A DNA stretch of 11,900 bases from Planctomycetota bacterium (lineage in GTDB: Bacteria; Planctomycetota; PUPC01; JACPCR01), in the NCBI GenBank assembly GCA_030740295.1, contig JASLXP010000769.1, positions 1 through 11,900 on the forward strand, written 5' to 3'. The notes under the pieces are model-generated. The model did no database searches. It worked only from the letters and a program-made list of their open reading frames with translations, and was not told the origin of the DNA. Positions 1 to 6,984 of the stretch are shown here, in pieces (the first letter of the stretch is position 1; every line of letters starts with the position of its first letter). The translations under genes were made by a program, and so were the position numbers.

Positions 1-542
1 AACGAATCTTCTGGTGGAACACGATCATCATTCTTTTCAACATGCTGCCCGCGTTCCCAATGGATGCCGGCCGAATGCTTCAGTGCTATCTCTGGCCAAA
101 GATGGGATTTGGCCAGGCCACGCTCAAAGCAATCTGGGTCAGTAATTTCTGTGCAGTGGGATTGGTCGTTGTTGGAATCGTCTGGCGAGAGCCTATTTTC
201 ATGTGCTTGGCTTTTTTCAACTACATCAGCGCACAGCAAACCAAACAGATGCTCCAGTCCGGCATGCTCGTGGACGAATCGGTTTTCGGTTACGACTTTT
301 CCGGTGGCTACACCACGCTCGATGCGAGCTCTCAGGAGCAGGCCAAACCCAAGAAGCCCGGCCTCTTCAAACGCTGGTCTGCGAAACGGAAAGAGGCGAA
401 GCTCAGGAAGGAAAAAGAGGAATGGGATAGTACCCAGCAGCGCGTGGACGAGTTGCTGGCCAAGGTGTCCGAAGGCGGCCTCCACTCGCTGTCCGAAGAG
501 GAGCGGAAGTTTCTGCGGAACGTGAGCAAAAGATATCAGTGA
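1..542 (+). CDS. Membrane zinc protease, M50/site-2 protease family (3' part)
   Basis: The 5' end lies outside the window; the frame is open from base 3, giving 179 residues. The fragment has the second metal-site motif of M50 intramembrane proteases, N-x-L-P-x-F-P-x-D-x-G-R, encoded at about 39-74. Its Asp (63-65) would be the third zinc ligand; the HExxH motif must lie upstream. Two hydrophobic stretches follow (about bases 90-240), then a charged cytoplasmic tail rich in Lys, Glu and Arg with coiled-coil character. The tail ends in a segment of the type VDELLAKVSEGGL...SLSEEERKFL, which resembles a short C-terminal domain (DUF6576-like) seen on some bacterial rhomboid-type membrane proteins. 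The family usually has D-G-G-R; here it is D-A-G-R. The family cleaves substrates within the membrane, often in stress signalling or sporulation, but nothing here identifies the substrate. It converges on truD with a 28-base gap. Confidence 0.85.
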   Translation, partial: RIFWWNTIIILFNMLPAFPMDAGRMLQCYLWPKMGFGQATLKAIWVSNFCAVGLVVVGIVWREPIFMCLAFFNYISAQQTKQMLQSGMLVDESVFGYDFSGGYTTLDASSQEQAKPKKPGLFKRWSAKRKEAKLRKEKEEWDSTQQRVDELLAKVSEGGLHSLSEEERKFLRNVSKRYQ

Positions 543-570
543 TGGCGTACAGGTAGCATTGAGCCAATCG

Positions 571-1602
571 TCATTCGCTCTCCGGCAGTTCAAGCTCTGT
601 CTTCATGAACTCTCGCATCAACGTAGTTGCGTAGGAACCCTTTGGCAGGCTGAACGAAAAACTCAGGCCTTCCGGATGCCGGGAGAAAGCAAGGTCATCG
701 AGGAACAGGCACGCCCTTCTCCGAGTGCCGTTGACCCGAGCCTTGCTGAACTGTTCAAGGGTCACCTCCTCTCTCGCGAGGATCTCTTCTTCCAGATCGC
801 CCGACATCCCCAAAGCCTTCCGCATTTTCTTCCCGAAGATGGGCCCGGTGAAGGCAATCTCACGGTTCTCAAAACGGGCTTGCTCAGCTTCGACATCCTC
901 AACAGTAAACATGCCACCGGTGTCCTCCTTTCGTGCAACATCCCCCTCCAGGATTTTTCCAAACCAGCCTCGCTCGATCCGTGCGACGAGCCACTCATTA
1001 AAGAGCTGTGACTGGTACGCCGAGAGCATCAGCCTCCGCATCCAGTGCTTTCGTACGCGTCTGCCGTTGATTATCTCTCTGCCTGTGGTCGCGTTCTGTC
1101 CATCACGGCCGAAACGCTGTTCACCGTAAAAATTCGGCAGACCTGATTCGTTCAGTTGCGACGCGATCCGTTCGGCGATGGCAAGTGCATCGTCCTTAAC
1201 ATCAACGACCACGATCGTGAACCGGTTCCCAATCAGGTGACCCGTCCTCAGTTTATTCTGGTGTCTTCTCGAAGAGAGCAACTCGACATTCATTTCCTGC
1301 TGTATCCGATCGGCCACCTCCTGCTCATCCCCTGGCATGTGCAATGAAAAGGTCTGCGTCGTTCGCGCGTGTTTATCCTTGAGTCCTGCACAGCCAACGG
1401 CCGCGTCGTTCAGATCAAAGATACGGCAGAGCTCCATCTGGATTTGCCGGGTGGTCTGGCCTTCACGGCGCAGTGAGATGTAAATATGCTCGCCTTCGCC
1501 TTCCGGCTCATAAAGCGGGATCTCCTCAACGACGAAATGAGAGGGTTCGGCCTTGAGCTCACCTCCAATGCCCGGGAGGTCGTCAGTCATGTAAGGAAGC
1601 AT
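571..1602 (-). CDS. truD: tRNA pseudouridine(13) synthase TruD
   Basis: TruD isomerises uridine 13 of certain tRNAs to pseudouridine in the cytoplasm. At 343 residues it is close to the usual TruD length of about 350. The catalytic motif AGLKDKHARTTQ is at residues 72-83, with Asp76 as the expected nucleophile. The family signature NFYGEQRFGRDGQN is at 157-170, and LMLSAYQSQLFNEW at 191-204. The inserted TRUD domain is followed by the conserved C-terminal part with GTRR (292-295) and LPKGSYATTLMREF (319-332). The start is uncertain between Met1 (1600-1602) and Met5 (1588-1590). Neither has a clear Shine-Dalgarno sequence, and conserved sequence begins after both. The gene stands alone, convergent with the M50 protease and divergent from the HEAT-repeat gene. 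All recognisable motifs are intact. Confidence 0.97.
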   Translation of the reverse strand: MLPYMTDDLPGIGGELKAEPSHFVVEEIPLYEPEGEGEHIYISLRREGQTTRQIQMELCRIFDLNDAAVGCAGLKDKHARTTQTFSLHMPGDEQEVADRIQQEMNVELLSSRRHQNKLRTGHLIGNRFTIVVVDVKDDALAIAERIASQLNESGLPNFYGEQRFGRDGQNATTGREIINGRRVRKHWMRRLMLSAYQSQLFNEWLVARIERGWFGKILEGDVARKEDTGGMFTVEDVEAEQARFENREIAFTGPIFGKKMRKALGMSGDLEEEILAREEVTLEQFSKARVNGTRRRACLFLDDLAFSRHPEGLSFSFSLPKGSYATTLMREFMKTELELPESE

Positions 1603-1669
1603 GAGAAGATTTCAGCTTGAAACGATGTGGGAGTTGGAATACTCCTGCCCATTGATAACGTTTTTCAAA

Positions 1670-1675
1670 AAGGAG
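1670..1675 (+). promoter_or_regulatory. Ribosome binding site deciding the HEAT-protein start
   Basis: AAGGAG lies three bases before the ATG at 1679. The spacing is short, but this is the only good Shine-Dalgarno match near either candidate start. Combined with the signal-peptide-like sequence that follows, it favours 1679 over the ATG at 1601. Confidence 0.55.
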
Positions 1676-1678
1676 CTT

Positions 1679-2560
1679 ATGACCAGCCTGTATCTGAATT
1701 GCCTGCTCTCCATTTCTTTCTGCACTGCCGGCGATGCTGACACGAATCTGCCATTGGCCAGACTGTCAGCCTCCCGGAACAACTACGAGCGGCGCATTGC
1801 TGCAGAGCTGTCAGGCATGAACCCCCGCCTTTCGAAACAGGCGGCAAACCTGCTTGCCAAAGCGTTGAACGATCCCGCCGTAAGGGTGCGAAGAGCCGCA
1901 GCCAGTGCGCTTCTGCAGACCTCCGGCAGGGAGCGGTTAACAGTACCCGCCCTGGCAGCGGCCACAAGTGACGAAGACAAGACCGTTCGAATACTCTCGC
2001 TTCGTGCCCTCCAGCGTATGGGAGTGCTGGCAGAGAATGCACTGCCGGCATTGACCAGTGCCTTGAATGATTCTGACTTTCGCGTCAGGGCCATCGCTGC
2101 CCGGGCGCTCGGAGAACTCGGCCGTCGCGGCGCTTCTGCAACGACGGCTCTGGCTTCCGCGACGGATAACTCATCGGAGGAAGTCAGGCTGGCCGGCATC
2201 CAGGCCCTGGGGAACATCGGCCCCCATGCTGCTGCAGGCACTCCCGCGCTCGTTGCCAGACTTGAAGACGAATCCTCTACCGTTCGACTGGCCGCGGCCG
2301 AGAGCCTTGGAGCAGTCATCGCCATGCCTGAGCTGGCAGTGCCCGCTCTGATAGAAAGTCTGAGCGATTCAAACGAACATGTTCGTGCCGCGGCCGCACA
2401 TTCACTTGGCCGGTTTCGACGGCACGCAGACAGTGCTGTTCCGAGCCTGATTGATTCCATGAAGGACGAATCCCCGCGGGTCAGGTCAGCCGCGCTGCGG
2501 GCTGTCCGCTGTATTCAGAAACGCCCTCTGGTCTTCTGGCAGAACTCACATGAACGATGA
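1679..2560 (+). CDS. Secreted HEAT-repeat (PBS-lyase-like) protein
   Basis: The frame is open from an ATG at 1601, but I chose the ATG at 1679. It follows AAGGAG and begins a signal-peptide-like segment (MTSLYLNCLLSISFCTAGDA), giving 293 residues. The Cys is not in a recognisable lipobox, so export is more likely than lipidation. The mature part is almost entirely HEAT-like helical repeats. Counted from the 1601 ATG, the conserved Val-Arg of each unit falls at residues 94, 129, 162, 195, 228, 261 and 294, so the last five intervals are exactly 33. Each unit has the form D-x-x-V-R-x-x-A-A-x-A-L-G. No catalytic domain is visible, so a scaffolding or protein-binding role is the most that can be inferred. 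The 3' end overlaps the start of the oxidoreductase gene by 11 bp, which suggests translational coupling. Identity as a HEAT protein is secure; function is unknown. Confidence 0.85.
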   Translation: MTSLYLNCLLSISFCTAGDADTNLPLARLSASRNNYERRIAAELSGMNPRLSKQAANLLAKALNDPAVRVRRAAASALLQTSGRERLTVPALAAATSDEDKTVRILSLRALQRMGVLAENALPALTSALNDSDFRVRAIAARALGELGRRGASATTALASATDNSSEEVRLAGIQALGNIGPHAAAGTPALVARLEDESSTVRLAAAESLGAVIAMPELAVPALIESLSDSNEHVRAAAAHSLGRFRRHADSAVPSLIDSMKDESPRVRSAALRAVRCIQKRPLVFWQNSHER

Positions 2561-3542
2561 CATACGAATCTGCATGATCGGTGCGGGCAATCTTTCGACA
2601 AGACGGATTTATCCCAACCTGGGTGCGGCCGGCGCAGAGCTTGTCGGCATTGCGGATATCGACCAGGCAAAACGGGAACGCAACGCGCGGCGATTCGGTG
2701 GCACCCCTTATGAAGACTGGGAGCAGATGCTGGAAGAGAAGAAACCGGACGGCGTGATCATCTGCATCGGCCCGGAGCAGCATCCCGTTTTCGCGCAGAG
2801 AGTCCTGCGAAAGGGTTTCCCAGTTTACACAGAGAAACCGCCGGCTACCGATGCAGCCACCGCGCTCGAGGTCGCACGCACAGCAAACGAAACCGGCCTG
2901 CTGTGCATGACTGCCTTCAAGAAGCGATACACGGGAGCTGCAGATCGGGCGCGGGCCTGGCTGGCCGAATACCCGGAAGAGGACCGGCTCTCCATCTCAG
3001 CAGATTATTGTTCCGCGCCTTACAGCCACCAAAGCCCGCGATCTTCATTCCTGCTGGATTTTGCGATTCACATGATCGACCTCGTTCCGTATCTGTTTGG
3101 TGAGGTTTCCGAGGTCTTCGCATTCAGCAGGGGGATGGACGCGTTTGCAGTAAGCCTTCGTTTCGGCAGCGGCGCAGTTGGCTCGCTGAATCTCAACTGC
3201 GGCCGTTCGTTCAACATTCCCACCGAGGAAATCGAACTGACTGTGAAGGACGGGAACTTCATGACCATCCACAATTCTGCCACCTGGCGCATAAGCAAAG
3301 ACGGCAAACCAATGGAATGGCGCGAGCCGCCCACATTCACTTCTGCCGGAGACAGCGGCATGGATACCGGACATCTCGCCGAGATTCAGGATTATGTCGC
3401 GGCACTGCGCGAAGGCAGGCAGACCCGTTCAGCCATCTACGAAAGCTATAAAAGCATGGTCGTCTACGAAGCCATCGCGGCATCCGCTGAGAGTGGACAA
3501 GTGGTGGAACTTGAATATGAGGACGTAATACGTAATGAGTAA
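2550..3542 (+). CDS. Gfo/Idh/MocA-family NAD(P)-dependent oxidoreductase
   Basis: A 330-residue cytoplasmic dehydrogenase. Residues 6-14 (ICMIGAGNL region) form the first beta strand and glycine turn of an N-terminal Rossmann fold. EKPPA at 95-99 is the family's EKP motif near the nicotinamide, and FKKRY at 123-127 sits where the family has its N/K-R-x/Y segment. D-x-x-I-H-x-I-D at 170-177 supplies the likely catalytic Asp170 and His174. The C-terminal half is the usual substrate-binding beta-sheet domain. The substrate cannot be read from sequence; relatives oxidise sugars, inositols and other polyols. The gene starts inside the end of the HEAT gene, with no strong Shine-Dalgarno, so coupling is likely. 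Its last residues (V-I-R-N-E) and stop codon are encoded within a heptamer repeat, which suggests the original C-terminus was replaced. Family assignment is firm; the reaction is unknown. Confidence 0.93.
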   Translation: MNDDIRICMIGAGNLSTRRIYPNLGAAGAELVGIADIDQAKRERNARRFGGTPYEDWEQMLEEKKPDGVIICIGPEQHPVFAQRVLRKGFPVYTEKPPATDAATALEVARTANETGLLCMTAFKKRYTGAADRARAWLAEYPEEDRLSISADYCSAPYSHQSPRSSFLLDFAIHMIDLVPYLFGEVSEVFAFSRGMDAFAVSLRFGSGAVGSLNLNCGRSFNIPTEEIELTVKDGNFMTIHNSATWRISKDGKPMEWREPPTFTSAGDSGMDTGHLAEIQDYVAALREGRQTRSAIYESYKSMVVYEAIAASAESGQVVELEYEDVIRNE

Positions 3543-3547
3543 TGAGT
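3521..3547 (+). repeat. Left inverted-repeat arm of heptamers, overlapping a stop codon
   Basis: This begins GGACGTAAT and continues as heptamers: GTAATAC at 3525, GTAATGA at 3532 and 3539, then a partial GTAAGCT at 3546. Its reverse complement matches 3793-3819 at 23 of 27 positions. A shifted alignment gives a perfect 19-bp match between 3531-3549 and 3756-3774. The arm carries the last six sense codons of the oxidoreductase and its TAA. Confidence 0.8.
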
Positions 3548-3735
3548 AAGCTGAAAAGGCCGGTCTGACTGTAACTGCGGTTGTGGATCAGATTAGAGCA
3601 GACCTGAACCGAGCGATAGTTGAAGCCCCTTTGGTTTCATCCCAAGAGTGATTGAGATCTCAGCTAAAATGCCTTCCGTAAACAGAAATCGAAGGGCAAC
3701 CTGGCAAGACACATCTCATCACCAACCTGATTCAC

Positions 3736-3750
3736 CTGCATGGCATGCAG
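3736..3750. repeat. Perfect dyad next to the heptamer array
   Basis: CTGCATG and CATGCAG are separated by one G. The dyad abuts the first heptamer of the right-hand array. It could be a protein-binding site or part of an element's internal structure; nothing shows which. Confidence 0.45.
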
Positions 3751-3820
3751 ACTCATTACTCATTACTCATTACGCATTACTCATTAATCATTTCTCATTA
3801 CTCACTACCCATTACGTCCC
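3751..3820 (+). repeat. Tandem heptamer array (ACTCATT) running up to a start codon
   Basis: There are nine units in perfect 7-base register (3751-3813): ACTCATT three times, then ACGCATT, ACTCATT, AATCATT, TCTCATT, ACTCACT and ACCCATT. A degenerate tenth, ACGTCCC, ends directly before the ATG at 3821. This resembles the short tandemly repeated heptanucleotides described in cyanobacterial genomes, but the unit is its own. The array leaves no Shine-Dalgarno sequence for the downstream gene. Confidence 0.9.
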
Positions 3821-5287
3821 ATGCGAATAGCCATCGGTGGCATCATGCACGAGTCCAACTCGTTCAGCGCCAAACCAACCAACCTTGCATTGTTTGAAGA
3901 AGTCGGCATCGCGGAAGGTGAAGACCTCCGCAGAGTCTGGGGGGATTCCCAGCATGAAATAGCCGGGTACCTGGACGATCTCGATGAAGCAGAGATCGAT
4001 ACCATTCCAACACTGATAGCGTGGGCCACCCCATCCGGCATGGTCGAAAAGGCCGCGGTGGATGAGCTGCTGAATCGTGTCTTTCATCGGCTGGAAGGCG
4101 AGAGCTTTGATGGCATCCTGTTCGGATTGCACGGCGCGATGGTGCTCGAAGGCCATGAGGACGGAGACGGCTACATCCTGCGGCGGATGCGTGCGCAATT
4201 CGGCAACGAGATCCCCCTGATTTCGACACTCGACTTTCACGCCAACATATCAGATGCCATGGTCGAGCTATCCGATGCTCTCGTGGTCTATCAAACCAAT
4301 CCGCACGTCGATCAACGCAGTCGCGGCAGACGTGCGGCGAGCATGATGCGCCGGTTTATTCAGGGAGATGTCCGGCCGGTTCAGTCCATGGCCCGGCATC
4401 CGATGATATTCCCCATCCTTCACCAGAACACGACCCACGGACCGATGAAGCCGCTGATGGATCGACTGCACGAGCTTGAAGCCCGGGACGACATCCTCGC
4501 CGCCAATCTGGTTGCGGGATTTCCATACGCGGACGTACCTGAAATCGGCGCCGTCTCTTTGGTCGTCACAGATGGCGATGAAGCTCTTGCACAGGAGCTT
4601 TCACAACAGTTGGCGGATGACCTGTGGGCATTGCGTGACGGACTGGACACCAACCTGCCGGATGCCGCGGAAGCCGTTCGACTTGCGAATGAGTCTGAAG
4701 CCGAGCCGATCGTGCTGGTTGAAATGGGTGACAATGTGGGCGGTGGAAGTGCGGCTGACAGCACATTCATCTTGGCCGAGCTAGTAAGCCAGAAATCGGA
4801 ACGCAGCGTCGTCGTGATCTATGATCCCGAATCCGTGAAGGCATGTGTAGAGGCCGGCATCGGGGGCCGGGTCTCTCTGCAAGCCGGAGGCAAGACAGAC
4901 GATCTTCATGGCGCGCCGGTTCCGATCACCGGCAGTGTCAGACTTTTCTCCGACGGCAAATACGAAGAGCGTGAAATCCGCCACGGCGGACGGCGCTTCA
5001 ACGATCAGGGCCTCACCGCGCTGGTGGAATATGGTGAAGGCAACCTGCTGGTTCTCAATTCCCATCGAGACCCGCCCATGAGCCTCCATCAATTGTTGAG
5101 CCTGGGCATCCAGCCCGAACGTTTCCGCATCCTTGTAGTAAAGGCCGCCATCGCCTACCGGGCCGCGTACGAGCCAGTGCTCGAGCGCATCATCGAAGTC
5201 GATACGCCGGGCACAACGACACCCAATCCCAAGAGGCTCGATTACAGGAATGTGCCGCGCCCGATTTTTCCTTTGGATGAGATATAG
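3821..5287 (+). CDS. M81-family metallopeptidase (MlrC / microcystinase C-like)
   Basis: A 488-residue protein matching the two-domain MlrC family throughout. The N-terminus MRIAIGGIMHESNSFS is the family's opening. LHGAMVLEGHEDGDG (103-117), STLDFHANIS (135-144) and YQTNPHVD (157-164) carry the Asp and His residues expected to bind zinc. The C-terminal domain has MGDNVGGGSAADST (302-315) and NSHRDPP (413-419), and ends with VDTPGTTTPNP and RPIFPLD. The founding member opens degraded microcystin peptides, but most relatives in bacteria without microcystin have unknown amide substrates, so toxin degradation should not be assumed. The start is fixed by the conserved N-terminus, yet a heptamer array sits directly before it and no ribosome binding site is visible. 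It probably belongs with the oxidoreductase upstream. It converges on the hydrolase gene with only three bases between stop codons. Confidence 0.93.
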   Translation: MRIAIGGIMHESNSFSAKPTNLALFEEVGIAEGEDLRRVWGDSQHEIAGYLDDLDEAEIDTIPTLIAWATPSGMVEKAAVDELLNRVFHRLEGESFDGILFGLHGAMVLEGHEDGDGYILRRMRAQFGNEIPLISTLDFHANISDAMVELSDALVVYQTNPHVDQRSRGRRAASMMRRFIQGDVRPVQSMARHPMIFPILHQNTTHGPMKPLMDRLHELEARDDILAANLVAGFPYADVPEIGAVSLVVTDGDEALAQELSQQLADDLWALRDGLDTNLPDAAEAVRLANESEAEPIVLVEMGDNVGGGSAADSTFILAELVSQKSERSVVVIYDPESVKACVEAGIGGRVSLQAGGKTDDLHGAPVPITGSVRLFSDGKYEEREIRHGGRRFNDQGLTALVEYGEGNLLVLNSHRDPPMSLHQLLSLGIQPERFRILVVKAAIAYRAAYEPVLERIIEVDTPGTTTPNPKRLDYRNVPRPIFPLDEI

Positions 5288-5290
5288 CCA

Positions 5291-6274
5291 TCATTCCTTC
5301 TTCTGCCTCTCCAGCCATTTCAGCGCTGCCTTGTGAATGATCTCATGCCCTCCCTCGAAGATCGTCACCTGTGCGTTGCCTGAGGTCCGGCGAAACAGGG
5401 GCCGTTTGGCGCCGAAGTCTTCATCCTGGATTTCAGTCTGTAATTCCTGGGGCACTTTCTGGTTTCTTACGAAGTGATCGATCTGCTCCCGGGTGAGTTG
5501 GTCCTTTTCCCCGGCAACTTCGTTGAAGGCAAGCAAGGTGTGGCTGACAGGCACGCTTCCCTTGTGGCCATCATGAATCCCGGTGCAGATTTGCAGCGGG
5601 AGGCCCTTCGCATCTTTCAAATAAGTGATGGCAGAGCGTTTCACATACTCGCCATCGATTTTCGCGTCTTTGCCCGGCGGGCCGCCGCACGATTTCTCGA
5701 TGTGTTTGAAATACCCTCTGCCTTTTGCTTTGCATTCTTCATGCCATGCCTCGAGGTCGCTGATGGATGCCCACGCAGAGACGCCGGCCCAGATTTCCGG
5801 GGCACGGCCGGCCATCAACAGCGATCCGTATCCGCCACCTGAAACGCCGACCAGGTAGATACGTTTGGTGTCGATATTGGCAGCGCGTTTGGCGAACTCG
5901 ACCGCGCTGATAATGTCCTTGACGACATACTCCGATCCGCATGCTTTCGGTGTGCGATTCGGGCCGCGGAAGTTTGGATGGATGAATGCCCAGTTCTTAT
6001 CCATGCACCATTTCACGTAAGGAACGCTGCCCCCCTGGCGGTAATCCCCGGACCATGTGTGGAGACCCACGAGGAGGGGCACAGCCGTTTCCACGTCAGG
6101 CTTGAAGAAGAGGGCAGGCTGGTTGGTCCTGTCGGCGGAGCTTGGATATCGCACCTCGACGACCGCGGTTGGCCAACCTCTGGGAGCCGGTTTTGAGTTT
6201 TTCAAAATGGTGTTGATATCGTCTTGGGCTGACAGGGTCGCGGTGAGCATGAGTAACAGGTATGAGTTTTTCAT
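5291..6274 (-). CDS. Secreted alpha/beta-hydrolase (esterase / S9-peptidase-like)
   Basis: A 327-residue protein with a short signal peptide (MKNSYLLLMLTATLSAQ, cleavage probably after Ala16). The hydrolase fold is shown by the oxyanion-region strand PLLVGLHTWSGDYRQGG (66-82) and the nucleophile elbow GVSGGG with Ser145. Likely triad partners are Asp235 in GIHDGHKG and His310 in EGGHEII. It resembles exported esterases or prolyl-oligopeptidase-like hydrolases attached to polymer degradation, but the substrate is not evident. The start is chosen for the signal peptide; no Shine-Dalgarno precedes it. The upstream glycosyltransferase stops nine bases before, so translation may be coupled. It is the last gene of the ptsP cluster. 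Fold assignment is strong; specificity is unknown. Confidence 0.85.
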   Translation of the reverse strand: MKNSYLLLMLTATLSAQDDINTILKNSKPAPRGWPTAVVEVRYPSSADRTNQPALFFKPDVETAVPLLVGLHTWSGDYRQGGSVPYVKWCMDKNWAFIHPNFRGPNRTPKACGSEYVVKDIISAVEFAKRAANIDTKRIYLVGVSGGGYGSLLMAGRAPEIWAGVSAWASISDLEAWHEECKAKGRGYFKHIEKSCGGPPGKDAKIDGEYVKRSAITYLKDAKGLPLQICTGIHDGHKGSVPVSHTLLAFNEVAGEKDQLTREQIDHFVRNQKVPQELQTEIQDEDFGAKRPLFRRTSGNAQVTIFEGGHEIIHKAALKWLERQKKE

Positions 6275-6283
6275 GGAGGCAGT

Positions 6284-6982
6284 TCATTCCTTTGGTCGCC
6301 AAAAGGCATAGCGGGCAATGGTATAGATGATCTTGTATCCGGCTCTGATCGTGCCGCTGATGGTACCGGTGATTTTAGAGACTCCTGTTCTCTTGCGATA
6401 GCTGACAGGTACTTCGAGAGTGCGGAGGCCGGCCCGGGGGGCTTTCATCTGGAGCTCGGCTGTCCAGCCGAAGTTGGTATCACACATCTCCACTTTTTCG
6501 AGCGCGTCCATTCGAATCGCGCGGAAAGGGCCGAGGTCGGTATATTTTTCGCCAACGACGATTCTCATCAGAAAGGTGGCGAGCTTGTTGCCAAAAAATG
6601 CCTGGGGCAGCAGCGCACCAGGCTCGCGTTCGCCGAGCATACGAGAGCCAAGAACGAGATCCGCTTCGTCTTTGAATATGGGTTCGAGCAGACGATTCAT
6701 TTCGTCCGGGTGGTCGCTGTAGTCGGCATCCAGAAAGACGACCACATCGGGTGCATCCATTTCCGCAAGCCCGCGCAGACACGCGGAGCCATAGCCTCGC
6801 CGTTCCTCTTTCACCACCGTCGCACCATGATCCCTGGCTACCTCCGCTGTTCTATCGCCTGAGCCGTTGTCGACGACGATGACTTCGTTCACCAAGTGTT
6901 TGGGGATGTCATCCAGCACCAGCCCGATTGAATCCTCTTCGTTAAGCGCAGGAATGATGACCGAGACTCTCGGCAGAGACAT
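6284..6982 (-). CDS. Family 2 glycosyltransferase (polyprenyl-phosphate hexosyltransferase-like)
   Basis: A 232-residue GT-A fold enzyme of the dolichol-phosphate mannose synthase type, which moves a sugar from a nucleotide donor to a lipid phosphate at the membrane. SVIIPALNEE (7-16) opens the nucleotide-binding fold, followed by VVDNGSGDRT (36-45). The metal-binding motif is FLDADYSDHP (83-92), with DAD at 85-87. DLGPFRA (149-155), a W-T-A-E-L-Q segment (173-178) and the R-x-G-x-S-K-I signature (198-204) are all present. There is no C-terminal transmembrane domain, so it is the short soluble form. It follows ptsP after an octamer-repeat spacer and precedes the secreted hydrolase. The AGGG five bases before the ATG, part of that spacer, is a usable ribosome binding site. 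The actual sugar and acceptor are unknown. Confidence 0.92.
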   Translation of the reverse strand: MSLPRVSVIIPALNEEDSIGLVLDDIPKHLVNEVIVVDNGSGDRTAEVARDHGATVVKEERRGYGSACLRGLAEMDAPDVVVFLDADYSDHPDEMNRLLEPIFKDEADLVLGSRMLGEREPGALLPQAFFGNKLATFLMRIVVGEKYTDLGPFRAIRMDALEKVEMCDTNFGWTAELQMKAPRAGLRTLEVPVSYRKRTGVSKITGTISGTIRAGYKIIYTIARYAFWRPKE

Positions 6983-6984
6983 TA

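Larger units (their letters stand above)
3521..3819. repeat. 299-bp element bounded by imperfect terminal inverted repeats
   Basis: The outer ends are GGACGTAAT and ATTACGTCC. About 200 bases of unique, non-coding-looking sequence lie between the heptamer arrays. The unique part includes a 10-bp palindrome (TGAGATCTCA, 3653-3662) and a dyad (3736-3750). The only ORF here (from 3648) is just 60 codons, and half of it is repeat. The structure resembles a small non-autonomous (MITE-like) insertion, but no transposase or convincing target duplication is visible. Two oppositely oriented heptamer arrays that simply flank a spacer are an alternative. Confidence 0.5.

Noticed and set aside
559..1011. 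A 150-codon plus-strand open frame between the protease and truD
   Set aside because: It is antisense to the 3' end of truD and has no recognisable motif.
1630..1645. GGAGT-ACTCC dyad in the truD/HEAT divergent spacer as an operator
   Set aside because: The arms are only five bases with a six-base gap; too short to separate from chance and no clear promoter is beside it.
1601..1678. Longer N-terminus for the HEAT protein from the ATG at 1601
   Set aside because: It would overlap the truD start codon, has no ribosome binding site, and places the signal-like segment internally.
1679..1750. Lipoprotein signal in the HEAT protein
   Set aside because: The Cys is preceded by S-I-S-F, which does not match the usual L-x-[AG] before a lipid-modified Cys.
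1783..2460. A 225-codon minus-strand open frame rich in Ala, Ser and Arg
   Set aside because: It mirrors the HEAT repeats on the other strand and its composition reflects their codon bias.
3751..3813. Heptamer array as a CRISPR array
   Set aside because: Seven-base units without spacers do not fit CRISPR repeats, and no cas gene is present.
3513..3829. GAATA on both sides of the 299-bp element as a target-site duplication
   Set aside because: The two copies lie at different distances (3 and 5 bases) from the element ends, so a coincidence is more likely.
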